A DNA stretch of 64,000 nucleotides from Allomuricauda sp. ARW1Y1 (GCF_013407935.1 NZ_JACBZU010000001.1:868001-932000); one strand, 5' to 3'; positions 41,519 to 51,504 are shown, numbered from the stretch's first letter. Notes: generated by a model from the letters alone, not told the origin. Program-made: numbers and translations.

Positions 41519-42754
41519 TTACAAAACCTTGGAAATGTATTTCATGATCAAATCCGATGCCCCCTTGTTGGAGTTGATGTAATCCGAATTGATTTTCCCC
41601 TTGTTTTGTAGCGTGGTCGGATGAGTAAGGAAATCGTTCATCAGATTTGAAAAACTGTCTTTGCTGGATACCGGGACGATTCCCCCCTCACGGACCAAGT
41701 CTTCTGCTTCCTTAAAACCTTCAAATTGTGGCCCAATGATGATGGGCACCCCAAAAACTGCTGGCTCCATGGTATTGTGCAATCCTGTGGCAAAGCCACC
41801 GCCCACATAGGCGATATTGGCATAACTGTAGATTTTGGTCAATAACCCAATGGTGTCAATGATCATTACATCGATTTCCTTTAGGTTTTGGTCACCCAAG
41901 GCCGAATAACAGATGGAAGGTTTTTGGAGTGCAGCGGTAATTTTAGCAACATGTGCCGGTTTAATTTGGTGGGGGGCGATGACAAATTTCAAGCGTTCTT
42001 CAGTACGGTTGATGTAATCGATAAGAATGGACTCGTCCTCTGGCCAAGTGCTTCCCGCGACCAAACACAGTTGATTGTTCTTGAAACGGTCCATAAAATC
42101 CAAACAGTTGTTGCGTTCCAGAATTTCGGAAACACGGTCCAGACGGGTATCGCCTCCCACTTGCACCTTTGTAATGCCAATGGAGTCCAATAGTTTTTTG
42201 GAGTCATCGTCCTGTACAAAATAGGCATCGAATTTTTGAAGGCTTTTCCGCATAAATCCTCCATACGGCTTGAAATAGATCTGCCTCTTGGAAAAAATGG
42301 CCGATATCAAAATCGTAGGGGTGTTGCTCTTTTTTAACTGATGGAGATAATTGGGCCAAACCTCATACTTCACAAAAATGGCCAGTTCGGGATGAACGAG
42401 CTTTAAAAATCGTTTAGCGTTCGATAGACTGTCCATAGGCAGATACACCACCACATCGGCTGCTGTGGTATTCTTTTTAACCTCATAACCGGAAGGCGAG
42501 AAGAAGCTGAGTACCAATTTATGATTCGGATATGGGGCGCGTAAACGCTCCAAAATAGGTAGTCCCTGTTCAAATTCACCCAAGGAAGCCACATGCATCC
42601 AAATGGTTTTGTCCGTAGGGTTCAATTTGTCCTCCAAAATGCAAAAAGTCTGTTTCCGGCCCTGGACGAACAATTTGATCTTGGCATTAAAGAGTGCGAC
42701 CACATGTAGGGCAAACCTGACAATGTTTAAAAGAATATGGTAGATAAAATGCAA
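41519..42754 (-). CDS. kdtA: Kdo transferase (3-deoxy-D-manno-octulosonic acid transferase)
   Basis: A 411-residue glycosyltransferase with an N-terminal hydrophobic anchor region (about 1-25). The catalytic-Glu motif MHVASLGEFEQGLPI (about 52-66), LSFFSPSGYE, PHQIKPAHV in the second domain and YVGGGFATGLHNTMEPAVFG (about 328-347) are present. It adds Kdo from CMP-Kdo to lipid A precursor at the inner membrane, as in WaaA. The gene is also called waaA. Confidence 0.93.
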   Translation of the reverse strand: MHFIYHILLNIVRFALHVVALFNAKIKLFVQGRKQTFCILEDKLNPTDKTIWMHVASLGEFEQGLPILERLRAPYPNHKLVLSFFSPSGYEVKKNTTAADVVVYLPMDSLSNAKRFLKLVHPELAIFVKYEVWPNYLHQLKKSNTPTILISAIFSKRQIYFKPYGGFMRKSLQKFDAYFVQDDDSKKLLDSIGITKVQVGGDTRLDRVSEILERNNCLDFMDRFKNNQLCLVAGSTWPEDESILIDYINRTEERLKFVIAPHQIKPAHVAKITAALQKPSICYSALGDQNLKEIDVMIIDTIGLLTKIYSYANIAYVGGGFATGLHNTMEPAVFGVPIIIGPQFEGFKEAEDLVREGGIVPVSSKDSFSNLMNDFLTHPTTLQNKGKINSDYINSNKGASDLIMKYISKVL

Positions 42755-42842
42755 AGGCTTCTTTTTTGCTAAAATACATTCTTTCGGTCAGAGGCCATTA
42801 TGGCATCTTAATTTCTTAATTTTGAAGCATTAATTTATTCGG

Positions 42843-43997
42843 ATGAAAAAAATTCAAATGGTTGACCTCAAAGGTCAGTATGAAGGTATAAAAACCGAGG
42901 TCAACGAAGCCATAGCGGAAATCTTGGATTCCTCCGCATTTATAAATGGACCGCATGTGCAAGCGTTCCAAAACGAATTGCAGGATTATTTAGGGGTAAA
43001 GCATGTGATTCCGTGCGCCAACGGAACCGACGCCCTCCAAATTTGCATGATGGGACTCGGTTTGAAACCTGGCGATGAGGTGATTACCGCTGATTTTACT
43101 TTCGCTGCAACTGTGGAGGTAATAGGTTTATTGCAATTGACGCCTGTTTTGGTGGACGTGCGTCAAGATACCTTTAATATTGATGTTGAAGCCATTGAAA
43201 GGGCCATTACACCGAAAACAAAGGCCATTGTTCCCGTACATCTGTTTGGGCAGTGTGCCGATATGGATGCCATTATGGAACTGGCTAAAAAGCATGACCT
43301 ATACGTTATTGAAGATAACGCACAGGCCATAGGTGGGTCTTATTTCTCCAAGGATGGTTCCAAACAGAAAGCAGGAACCATAGGTCATATAGGAGCCACT
43401 TCTTTTTTTCCATCAAAGAACTTGGGCTGTTATGGGGACGGGGGTGCCATTTTTACCAATGATGATGATTTGGCACATACCATTCGTGGAATTGTAAACC
43501 ACGGGATGTACAAAAGATATTATCACGATGTGGTCGGTGTCAATTCACGTTTGGACTCCATTCAGGCTGCGGTATTGCGCGCCAAGCTCCCGAAATTGGA
43601 TTATTACAACCAAAAGCGCTGGGAGGCAGCATCAAAATATACCAAGGCGTTCCGTGGACAAGAGCATATTGTGCCACCGCGCATACCCTGTGACTGCGAA
43701 ATTGGGAAAAGTCTTTGCGACTGTCATGTGTTCCATCAGTATACGCTTCGTATTTTGAACGGAAAACGGGACGGTCTTGTGCAACATTTAAACGATAACG
43801 ACGTTCCTTGTGGTGTATATTATCCAGTACCGTTGCACAAGCAAAAGGCTTATGCCAATGAACGATACAATGAAGATGATTTCCCTGTGACCAATCAGTT
43901 GGTGAACGAGGTGATTTCGCTACCCATGCATACGGAGTTGGATGATGAGCAAATTGATTACATCACCAATTTGGTCATTGACTTTGTAAATACATAA
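42843..43997 (+). CDS. DegT/DnrJ/EryC1/StrS sugar aminotransferase
   Basis: A 384-residue PLP enzyme. FINGPHVQAFQNELQDYLG is near the N-terminus, the PLP-lysine region is ATSFFPSKNLGCYGDGGA (about 182-199), and VGVNSRLDSIQAAVL follows. It transfers an amino group from glutamate to a keto-sugar nucleotide for surface polysaccharide or LPS sugars. An unusual Cys-rich insertion (PCDCEIGKSLCDC, near 280-292) interrupts the usual HVFHQY segment. It is followed by galE after two bases. A TAATTTTG element at 42817-42824 is a plausible -7 promoter box. Confidence 0.88.
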   Translation: MKKIQMVDLKGQYEGIKTEVNEAIAEILDSSAFINGPHVQAFQNELQDYLGVKHVIPCANGTDALQICMMGLGLKPGDEVITADFTFAATVEVIGLLQLTPVLVDVRQDTFNIDVEAIERAITPKTKAIVPVHLFGQCADMDAIMELAKKHDLYVIEDNAQAIGGSYFSKDGSKQKAGTIGHIGATSFFPSKNLGCYGDGGAIFTNDDDLAHTIRGIVNHGMYKRYYHDVVGVNSRLDSIQAAVLRAKLPKLDYYNQKRWEAASKYTKAFRGQEHIVPPRIPCDCEIGKSLCDCHVFHQYTLRILNGKRDGLVQHLNDNDVPCGVYYPVPLHKQKAYANERYNEDDFPVTNQLVNEVISLPMHTELDDEQIDYITNLVIDFVNT

Positions 43998-43999
43998 AC

Positions 44000-45022
44000 A
44001 TGAAAATACTTGTAACCGGTGGTTTGGGCTTTATTGGTTCCCATACCGCAGTGGAACTACAGAATGAAGGCCATGAAGTGGTCATTGTGGACAATCTTTC
44101 CAACTCTTCCAAGGATGTTTTGGACGGCATAACCGCAATCACCGGGAAAACACCCATTTTTGAAGAATTTGACCTTCGGGAAAAAGCAAAGGTCCAAGAT
44201 TTTTTCAAAAAGCATAGCGACATTGCAGGGGTAATTCATTTTGCGGCATCCAAAGCGGTAGGGGAAAGCGTGGAAAACCCATTGTTGTATTACGAGAACA
44301 ATCTTGGGGTGTTGGTCTACATCCTTCAAGAGCTGAAGAAAAAAGGCGAAGCCAATTTTATTTTTAGTAGCTCTTGTACCGTTTATGGCCAAGCGGACCA
44401 AATGCCGATTACCGAATCCGCCCCGGTTAAACCAGCGGAATCCCCATACGGAAACACCAAACAGGTAGGCGAAGAGATCATTCGTGATGTGTGCAAGGTA
44501 ACACCAGAACTCAAAGCGATTGCCCTCCGCTATTTTAATCCCATTGGTGCGCACCCTTCGGTTAAATTGGGTGAATTGCCCATCGGAGTGCCCCAAAATT
44601 TGGTTCCTTTCATTACCCAAACGGGAATAGGTTTGCGCAAAGAGCTTTCTGTATTCGGGGATGACTACCCCACCGAAGATGGTACTTGTATTCGGGATTA
44701 CATTCACGTAGTGGATTTGGCAAAAGCGCACGTTGCTGCTCTTCAACGATTGTTGGAAAACAAGAACGAAAGCAACTACGAGGTCTTCAATCTAGGTACC
44801 GGAAAAGGCAGTTCTGTTTTGGAGGTAATACAGAGCTTTGAGCGTGTTTCAGGGGAAAAGTTGAACTACAAAATCGTGGGCAGACGTCCAGGGGATGTCA
44901 TTCAGGCGTATGCCGATACCACCAAGGCCAACCAAGTATTGGGGTGGAAAGCGGAGTCCAGTTTGGACGATGCCATGAAATCGGCCTGGGAATGGGAGAA
45001 AAAGGTAAGAAATGCCACCTAA
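44000..45022 (+). CDS. galE: UDP-glucose 4-epimerase
   Basis: A 340-residue short-chain dehydrogenase of typical GalE length. The NAD site is GGLGFIGSHTAVEL (7-20), the catalytic residues lie in FSSSCTVYG (about 120-128) and SPYGNTK (Tyr-x3-Lys, near 150), and DYIHVVDLAKAH (about 233) is characteristic. It interconverts UDP-glucose and UDP-galactose (or the N-acetyl forms) for polysaccharide synthesis. It is coupled to the DegT gene. Confidence 0.93.
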   Translation: MKILVTGGLGFIGSHTAVELQNEGHEVVIVDNLSNSSKDVLDGITAITGKTPIFEEFDLREKAKVQDFFKKHSDIAGVIHFAASKAVGESVENPLLYYENNLGVLVYILQELKKKGEANFIFSSSCTVYGQADQMPITESAPVKPAESPYGNTKQVGEEIIRDVCKVTPELKAIALRYFNPIGAHPSVKLGELPIGVPQNLVPFITQTGIGLRKELSVFGDDYPTEDGTCIRDYIHVVDLAKAHVAALQRLLENKNESNYEVFNLGTGKGSSVLEVIQSFERVSGEKLNYKIVGRRPGDVIQAYADTTKANQVLGWKAESSLDDAMKSAWEWEKKVRNAT

Positions 45023-45058
45023 GTCGTCCTGAATCGCCTTTTTTATCGTAAATAGGGT

Positions 45059-45415
45059 ATGCTATCCAACTTTACAAACAGTCTGGAGTTGCTGGAAGCG
45101 GTCCAGCAAGAGCAACTCTATCACAAATTGCTGCATCAGCTCAAAAAGGATTTTGAATTGGCCAATGTGCCCATCAATATTCCTTTGGACATCACTCCGG
45201 AAGAGCTCAAAAGTACCATTCATGAGAAAGTCTATTTTCTGATGGTAGAAAAGTTCCCGGAATACCTGAACTTGTTGTATGTAGTGGATATTTCAGAAAA
45301 AGAAGTCAAACAAATAGCTCCCGCCGATGTGGTCGACATTTCGGCGGAAGTATCCTTCTTGTTGTTGAAACGGGAATGGCAAAAAGTTTGGTACAAGGCC
45401 AAATATAGCGGCTGA
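45059..45415 (+). CDS. Conserved hypothetical protein
   Basis: A 118-residue soluble, mostly helical protein with no motif I can name. It begins MLSNFTNSLELLEAVQQEQLY and ends KREWQKVWYKAKYSG. Codon usage and acidic/hydrophobic patterning look like a genuine gene. It lies 36 bases after galE on the same strand and converges with the acyltransferase-like gene seven bases away. Confidence 0.7.
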   Translation: MLSNFTNSLELLEAVQQEQLYHKLLHQLKKDFELANVPINIPLDITPEELKSTIHEKVYFLMVEKFPEYLNLLYVVDISEKEVKQIAPADVVDISAEVSFLLLKREWQKVWYKAKYSG

Positions 45416-45422
45416 CCAAAGG

Positions 45423-46523
45423 TCAGACTTTTACATAAATGCCTTTCTTGTCCATAATATACCCTACCAGCCAACAGGTGAGCATCACCCATAGCGCAAA
45501 TAGGAACGAGCCCACATAGCCGCCCGACCAAGAGATAAAAACGGTATCGGCTATCCAACTGTACAGCGATTGCCCGTTCATATCAATGGCGAACAAGGTG
45601 ATGATGAACAGTTCCGATAAAAGGTAAATGAACAAGGTATTTTTGCCAAAAACCTCGAAAAAATAACTCCACCCCTTCATTTTTTTCATATCGAGGAAAT
45701 AGATGAGAATGGCGATGACAAAAAGATCAATACCGCAGGTGAGCAACACAAAGGAACTTGTCCATAGCTTTTTATTAATGGGCAATAGAAGGTCCCAGGC
45801 CAGGCCTGCAAACACCAATGCAAAACCGACCATCATCAATTTAGCAACGGTTTCGAAGTTTTGGCCATTGTTTTGGATAAATCGTCCGGCCAAATACCCA
45901 ATAATCACGTTGACGATGGCGGGCAGGGTGCTCAACAATCCTTCAGGGTCAAAAGGGATGCCTTCACCTTTATACATATGGTCGGTACCGATCAACCATT
46001 GGTCCAGTTGAAGCACGGCATTTCCGGTCAAGGTAAGATCCCCAAAGCCTATCAAGATCAAATGATAGCCCACCAAAAAGGCTACGCTGAGCCAAATGGC
46101 GGTTTTGGTCTTCACAAAGTGAAGAATGATCGAGGCGAACATGTAGCAGAGTGCGATTCGCTGTAAAACTCCAAAAATTCGTGTTTCGGAAAAAGGCTTT
46201 AGCTGTCCGTCGTCAAAAAATGGGTACCAGTACATTAAAAAGCCCAACAAAAAGATAATGGCCGTTCGCTTCAATATTTTTTTGAACACTGCCGATTGAC
46301 CCATGCTTTCGTACTTCTTCATGCTAAAGCTCATGGAATTGCCCACTACGAACAAAAAGGTGGGGAAAACCAGGTCGGTCAATGTAAAACCGTTCCATTC
46401 GGCGTGCAATAATGGCGAAAAGGTCGTGGAATAGTTTCCGGGAGAATTTACAATGATCATCAAGGCGACATCCAATCCCCTAAAGACATCCAAGGAGAGG
46501 TATCGGTTTTTGAATAAGGACAT
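45423..46523 (-). CDS. DUF5009/NagX-like membrane acyltransferase
   Basis: A 366-residue polytopic protein with about ten helices. RYLSLDVFRGLDVALMIIVN (7-26), GFTLTDLVFPTFLFVVGNSMSFS (about 45-67) and GEGIPFDPEGLLSTLPAIVNVIIG fit the heparan-alpha-glucosaminide N-acetyltransferase (HGSNAT)/NagX family. Some members acetylate amino sugars across the membrane with acetyl-CoA. A role with GlcNAc-type sugars is inferred. Confidence 0.85.
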   Translation of the reverse strand: MSLFKNRYLSLDVFRGLDVALMIIVNSPGNYSTTFSPLLHAEWNGFTLTDLVFPTFLFVVGNSMSFSMKKYESMGQSAVFKKILKRTAIIFLLGFLMYWYPFFDDGQLKPFSETRIFGVLQRIALCYMFASIILHFVKTKTAIWLSVAFLVGYHLILIGFGDLTLTGNAVLQLDQWLIGTDHMYKGEGIPFDPEGLLSTLPAIVNVIIGYLAGRFIQNNGQNFETVAKLMMVGFALVFAGLAWDLLLPINKKLWTSSFVLLTCGIDLFVIAILIYFLDMKKMKGWSYFFEVFGKNTLFIYLLSELFIITLFAIDMNGQSLYSWIADTVFISWSGGYVGSFLFALWVMLTCWLVGYIMDKKGIYVKV

Positions 46524-46731
46524 ATTGGTTTGATTAGTTGGCCCTCGAAGTTAAATTATTTTTAGTTTCCCCTGTTAATTTCAGTTAAAAATTTCATTTT
46601 TAGTGCTATCCTGTTTATTCTGTGATATAGTTGTAAATTTGAAGAAGAATTTATGGGCATTGCAAGCATATGAACGCTAAAACCCGTATTTTTGACAAAA
46701 TTTTCCATAAAGTTTTGGAGAAACAGAAAGA

Positions 46732-49533
46732 ATGGACAAATATTCATTTTTAAACGCTGCGCACACATCATTCTTTGCGGAGCAATACGATAAATACCTA
46801 ACGAATCCAGATAACGTAGAGCCCAGTTGGAGGGCTTTTTTTCAGGGTTTTGATTTCGGTTTGGAAGGTTCCTTGGAGGATTTGGGCATCGACTCGGACA
46901 AGAGTGGCATGGTCGTGCTCACCAATGGAAGAAAGGTGGAAATGCCGGAAACCCTGCAAAAGGAGTTCCAGGTCATCCGCCTGATTGATGGGTACCGTTC
47001 CCGAGGGCACCTCTTTACCAAGACGAACCCCGTTAGAGAAAGACGCAAGTACGAGCCTACCTTGGATATCGACAACTTTGGCCTTACCCAAGAAGATTTG
47101 GATACCGTTTTTGATGCCGGTAAAATCCTGGGTATAGGACCAGCATCCTTAAAAGAGATCATCCGTCACTTGGAGAGTATTTACTGTGACGCCATTGGGG
47201 TGGAGTACATGTACATCCGGACCCCGGAGCGTATCCAGTGGATTCAGGATTGGCTCAATAAGAACGATAACCATCCCGATTATACCCCAGAGGAAAAGAA
47301 GAATATTCTACGGAAATTGAACGAGGCTGTATCCTTCGAAAGTTTCTTGCATACCAAATATGTAGGACAAAAGCGTTTTTCGCTTGAAGGGGGTGAATCT
47401 TTGATTCCTGCTTTGGACGTAATCATTGAAAAGGCTGCGGACCAAGGCGTAAAACAGTTTGTAGTGGGGATGGCCCACCGTGGACGTTTGAATGTACTTA
47501 CCAATATCTTCGGAAAATCGCCTAAAGATATTTTCAGCGAGTTTGATGGTAAGGATTACGAGGAAACCATCTTCGATGGTGATGTGAAATATCACTTGGG
47601 ATGGACATCCAAGCGCGAGACGGACTCCGGCAAAATGGTCAATATGAACATTGCTCCGAACCCGTCCCACTTGGAAACCGTCAACTCCATAGTTGAAGGT
47701 ATCGCTAGGGCCAAACAAGATAGAGACCATGGCGACAATATTTCCGAGGTGCTCCCTATATTGATTCATGGAGACGCCGCCTTTGCAGGTCAGGGTGTGG
47801 TGTACGAAGTGATACAGATGGCCCGTTTGGAGGGATACACTACCGGGGGTACCATCCATATTGTGGTGAACAACCAAATTGGATTTACCACCAACTATTT
47901 GGATGCAAGATCATCAACGTACTGTACGGATGTGGGCAAAGTGACCCTTTCCCCAGTACTTCACGTTAATGCTGACGATGCAGAGGCCGTGGTGCATGCC
48001 ACTACCTTTGCCTTGGAATATAGGATGCGTTACAAACGCGATATTTTCTTGGATCTACTGGGTTACCGTAAATATGGTCACAACGAGGGTGACGAACCCA
48101 AGTTTACGCAGCCCCTGTTGTACAAATCTATATCCAAGCACAAAAATCCAAGGGATATTTACGCGGAGAAGTTGATTGCCGAAGGCATTATCGACGAGAA
48201 CTACGTAAAAGAACTCGAGGAAAAATACAAGAACGATTTGGAGGAGAATCTTATGGATTCCCGTAAAATCGAAAAGACGAGAATAACCCCTTTCATGCAG
48301 GATGAATGGGAAGGTTTTGAGCAGGTTACCGAAGAGGTGATGCTGAAACCAATGGATACCACGTACGATCTTAAAAAAATGGACGAAATTGCCAGGAGCA
48401 TCACCAAACTTCCGGAGGATAAAAAATTCTTGAGGAAATTGGAGCGATTGGTGGAAGGCCGTCATCAAATGTATTTTGAGGACAACAAGCTGGATTGGGC
48501 CATGGGTGAGTTATTGGCCTATGGATCCCTGATCGAGGAAGGTTATGATGTTCGTATGACGGGGCAAGATGTGGAAAGGGGAACCTTTTCGCACAGGCAT
48601 GCGGTCATCAAAACCGAAATGCACGAAGAAGAAGTGGTGTTGTTGAATGAGATGGGGGAGAACCAAAACGGGAAGTTCCATATCTTTAATTCATTGCTTT
48701 CGGAATATGCGGTGATGGGATTTGATTATGGTTATGCCATGGCAAGCCCAAAAACATTGACCATTTGGGAAGCACAGTTTGGGGATTTCAGTAACGGCGC
48801 CCAAATCATAATAGATCAATATTTGTCATCCGCAGAAGACAAATGGAAATTGCAAAATGGATTGGTACTTCTCTTGCCCCACGGATATGAAGGCCAAGGG
48901 GCAGAGCATTCATCAGCACGTATGGAAAGATACCTGCAATTATGTGCCAAGGACAATATGTTCGTGGCCGATGTGACCACCCCGGCCAACTTGTTCCATC
49001 TCTTCCGCAGACAAATGAAGGCCAACTTCCGTAAACCATTGGTCGTATTTACGCCAAAGAGTTTGTTGAGGCATCCCAAAGTGGTCTCGACAAAAGAGGA
49101 GATGGCCAACGGAAGTTTCCAAATGGTAATCGATGATGCAGATGTTAAGGCCAGCAAAGTGAAGACATTGGTATTCTGTACCGGTAAGTTCTACTACGAT
49201 CTGTTGGAGAAAAGAGAGGAGCTTGGCCGCGAGGAAGATGTAGCCTTGGTTCGTTTGGAACAATTGTTCCCGTTACCGGCCAAAGAAATGCGAAGCATTA
49301 TCAAAAAATACAAGAATGCGGACGACATTGTTTGGGCTCAAGAAGAGCCTCGTAACATGGGAGCTTGGAGCCATATGTTGATGCATTTGGACGAGGCCAA
49401 ACAATTTAGGGTGGCTTCCCGAAGATTTTATGGTGCTCCTGCCGCAGGTAGTGCCGTACGCTCCAAAAGACGTCATGCCGAAGTGCTGGACTACGTTTTT
49501 GATAAGAGCAAGGACAATATGCAAATAAGATAA
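46732..49533 (+). CDS. sucA: 2-oxoglutarate dehydrogenase E1 component
   Basis: A 933-residue thiamine-diphosphate enzyme with the usual SucA N-terminal tail (MDKYSFLNAAHTSFFAEQYD), FVVGMAHRGRLNVL, and the ThDP site HGDAAFAGQGVVYE (about 345-358). The C-terminal half includes GTFSHRHAVI and LLPHGYEGQGAEHSSAR. It decarboxylates 2-oxoglutarate in the TCA cycle and passes the succinyl group to SucB. sucB follows after 23 bases. TAAATTTG at 46634-46641 is a candidate -7 element upstream. No FNR-type dyad is present here. Confidence 0.96.
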   Translation: MDKYSFLNAAHTSFFAEQYDKYLTNPDNVEPSWRAFFQGFDFGLEGSLEDLGIDSDKSGMVVLTNGRKVEMPETLQKEFQVIRLIDGYRSRGHLFTKTNPVRERRKYEPTLDIDNFGLTQEDLDTVFDAGKILGIGPASLKEIIRHLESIYCDAIGVEYMYIRTPERIQWIQDWLNKNDNHPDYTPEEKKNILRKLNEAVSFESFLHTKYVGQKRFSLEGGESLIPALDVIIEKAADQGVKQFVVGMAHRGRLNVLTNIFGKSPKDIFSEFDGKDYEETIFDGDVKYHLGWTSKRETDSGKMVNMNIAPNPSHLETVNSIVEGIARAKQDRDHGDNISEVLPILIHGDAAFAGQGVVYEVIQMARLEGYTTGGTIHIVVNNQIGFTTNYLDARSSTYCTDVGKVTLSPVLHVNADDAEAVVHATTFALEYRMRYKRDIFLDLLGYRKYGHNEGDEPKFTQPLLYKSISKHKNPRDIYAEKLIAEGIIDENYVKELEEKYKNDLEENLMDSRKIEKTRITPFMQDEWEGFEQVTEEVMLKPMDTTYDLKKMDEIARSITKLPEDKKFLRKLERLVEGRHQMYFEDNKLDWAMGELLAYGSLIEEGYDVRMTGQDVERGTFSHRHAVIKTEMHEEEVVLLNEMGENQNGKFHIFNSLLSEYAVMGFDYGYAMASPKTLTIWEAQFGDFSNGAQIIIDQYLSSAEDKWKLQNGLVLLLPHGYEGQGAEHSSARMERYLQLCAKDNMFVADVTTPANLFHLFRRQMKANFRKPLVVFTPKSLLRHPKVVSTKEEMANGSFQMVIDDADVKASKVKTLVFCTGKFYYDLLEKREELGREEDVALVRLEQLFPLPAKEMRSIIKKYKNADDIVWAQEEPRNMGAWSHMLMHLDEAKQFRVASRRFYGAPAAGSAVRSKRRHAEVLDYVFDKSKDNMQIR

Positions 49534-49556
49534 TATCACGTATAAACGATAATAGA

Positions 49557-50762
49557 ATGGTTTTAGAAATGAAAGTTCCCTCACCAGGGGAATCCATTAC
49601 AGAGGTAGAGATCGCCGAGTGGTTGGTAGAGGATGGAGACTATGTGGAGAAGGACCAGGCCATAGCCGAGGTGGACTCGGACAAGGCAACATTGGAGCTT
49701 CCTGCAGAGGAGAGCGGAATTATTACCCTTAAGGCCGAAGTAGGTGACGCCGTAGCCGTTGGCGAAGTAGTATGCCTTATCGATACCAGTGCCAAAAAGC
49801 CTGAAGGTTCATCAGATGCTTTCGATAAAAAAGAAGAGCCTAAAAAGGAGGCGCCCAAGAAAGAGGAACCCAAAAAGGAAACCTACGCTTCTGGGACACC
49901 ATCCCCAGCAGCCAAAAAAATATTGGATGAAAAAGGTATTGAACCTTCATCCGTTTCCGGTACCGGAAAAGATGGCCGTATCACCAAGGACGATGCCGTG
50001 AAGGCAAAGCCATCCATGGGTACGCCCACCGGAGGTAACCGTGGTGAGAGCCGATCCAAACTTTCCATGTTGCGCCGAAAGGTGGCTGAGCGATTGGTAT
50101 CCGCCAAGAACGAAACAGCGATGTTGACCACCTTCAACGAAGTGGATATGTCTGCGATTTTCGAGTTGCGTAGCCAATACAAGGAAGAGTTCAAGGAAAA
50201 GCATGGGGTGAGTCTAGGATTTATGTCCTTCTTCACCAAGGCCGTGATCCGCGCCCTTCAAATGTATCCCGCCGTTAACTCCATGATCGATGGCAAGGAA
50301 ATGATCACTTACGAGTTCTGCGATATCAGTATTGCAGTATCAGGACCTAAAGGGTTGATGGTTCCCGTTATCCGAAATGCGGAGAACTTGACCTTCAGAG
50401 GAATCGAATCCGAAGTAAAGCGATTGGCCATCCGTGCTAGGGAAGGAGAAATTACCGTGGATGAAATGACCGGAGGCACCTTTACCATTACCAACGGAGG
50501 TGTGTTCGGTTCCATGTTGTCCACCCCGATCATTAACCCGCCACAAAGCGGAATTTTGGGTATGCACAACATTGTGGAACGTGCCATTGTTCGAGATGGT
50601 GCCATTGCCATTGCTCCAGTAATGTACGTAGCGCTTTCTTATGATCACAGAATCATTGATGGTAAAGAGTCCGTTGGATTCTTGGTGGCTGTGAAAGAAG
50701 CATTGGAAAGTCCAGAAGAATTGCTGATGGACGGCGATGTTAAAAAAGCGTTGGAATTATAA
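49557..50762 (+). CDS. sucB: Dihydrolipoyl succinyltransferase (E2)
   Basis: A 401-residue protein. The N-terminal lipoyl domain carries Lys43 in the EVDSDKATLEL motif. A charged hinge (KKEEPKKEAPKKEEPKKE), a peripheral-subunit-binding domain (SPAAKKILDEKGI and GTGKDGRITKDD) and a catalytic domain (about 170-401) ending with the SYDHRIIDGKES active site follow. Together with SucA and a lipoamide dehydrogenase encoded elsewhere it makes succinyl-CoA. Confidence 0.96.
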   Translation: MVLEMKVPSPGESITEVEIAEWLVEDGDYVEKDQAIAEVDSDKATLELPAEESGIITLKAEVGDAVAVGEVVCLIDTSAKKPEGSSDAFDKKEEPKKEAPKKEEPKKETYASGTPSPAAKKILDEKGIEPSSVSGTGKDGRITKDDAVKAKPSMGTPTGGNRGESRSKLSMLRRKVAERLVSAKNETAMLTTFNEVDMSAIFELRSQYKEEFKEKHGVSLGFMSFFTKAVIRALQMYPAVNSMIDGKEMITYEFCDISIAVSGPKGLMVPVIRNAENLTFRGIESEVKRLAIRAREGEITVDEMTGGTFTITNGGVFGSMLSTPIINPPQSGILGMHNIVERAIVRDGAIAIAPVMYVALSYDHRIIDGKESVGFLVAVKEALESPEELLMDGDVKKALEL

Positions 50763-50769
50763 GTGAATG

Positions 50770-50925
50770 TCATCTCGAGCGCAGTCTAACAATTTAGACG
50801 TGTGTCAATTCGAGTGATTTTTTAATGTATGACATTAAAAAAATGTATCGAGAATGGATAAGTGTATGCAGAAAACCATGTTCTCGATACTTTTTCCTTA
50901 AGGAAAAAACTCGAACTGACGGTTT
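50770..50925. repeat. MITE-like imperfect inverted repeat
   Basis: GTCAATTCGAGT (about 50803-50814) is answered by ACTCGAACTGAC (about 50909-50920), and GTATCGAGAATGG by CCATGTTCTCGATAC inside. A fragment GAGCGCAGTC precedes it near 50777. The whole can fold into a hairpin of more than 100 bases. The termini resemble the 7.3-kb element. Confidence 0.65.
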
Positions 50926-50956
50926 GCTTCATAAATTTTAAAGTCAAAATAGGAAG

Positions 50957-50984
50957 ATGCCTTTACTTTTTTAAGTAGAGGCAT
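50957..50984 (+). terminator. Terminator-like hairpin after sucB
   Basis: ATGCCTTTACTT and AAGTAGAGGCAT form a 12-base stem with one mismatch, followed by a T-run on the forward strand. It overlaps the last codons of the convergent retropepsin-like gene. Confidence 0.65.
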
Positions 50985-51412
50985 TTTTTATGGTAGTCAA
51001 TCACCGCTTTTCCCTTATTCAGGAGGTCGGCGCCAATAATGCCATCAACCGGCAAGGCATTGTGGTTGACCAAGGCTTGGTTGACATGGGTAAGGTCAAA
51101 AAGAACCACTTTCTGTTTTTTCTTTTTCCAGTCGCCGATTTGGATTTTGTTTTTATTGGAAATCAAGGTTTCCATTTCCGCGGCGCCCGCTCCGGCAGCC
51201 TTAATATCGGTTGCTTCCGATAGCATTTCAAAAAACTCGATTTTGTCCATGCCTACGCAGGTGTTGGAGGCTCCCGTATCCAAGATGAACCTACCCTTTA
51301 CACCATTAATGCTGGCCACTAGTTCAAAGTGGTTGGTTTCGGTCAATACCAAAGGTATTTTAAGGTAGTCTTTGGATTTGAGGAGTTTTTTGAGGGATGC
51401 CATATTGTTCAT
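50963..51412 (-). CDS. Retropepsin-like aspartic protease
   Basis: A 149-residue protein with a single DTGAS active-site motif (FILDTGASNTCVG, about residues 46-58), a hydrophobic ALPVDGIIGADLL segment (about 118-130) typical of the second half of retropepsin folds, and no signal peptide. It would act as a homodimer. Met4 (MASLKKLL) is an alternative start. The substrate is unknown. Confidence 0.85.
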   Translation of the reverse strand: MNNMASLKKLLKSKDYLKIPLVLTETNHFELVASINGVKGRFILDTGASNTCVGMDKIEFFEMLSEATDIKAAGAGAAEMETLISNKNKIQIGDWKKKKQKVVLFDLTHVNQALVNHNALPVDGIIGADLLNKGKAVIDYHKKCLYLKK

Positions 51413-51504
51413 TTAAGGATGTCATGCTGAGCGCGGTCGAAGCATCTACGGTATAATTTAGAAACAAAGTTTTGGGACGTCTAAGATAAGCCTATTTTTG
51501 TGTT

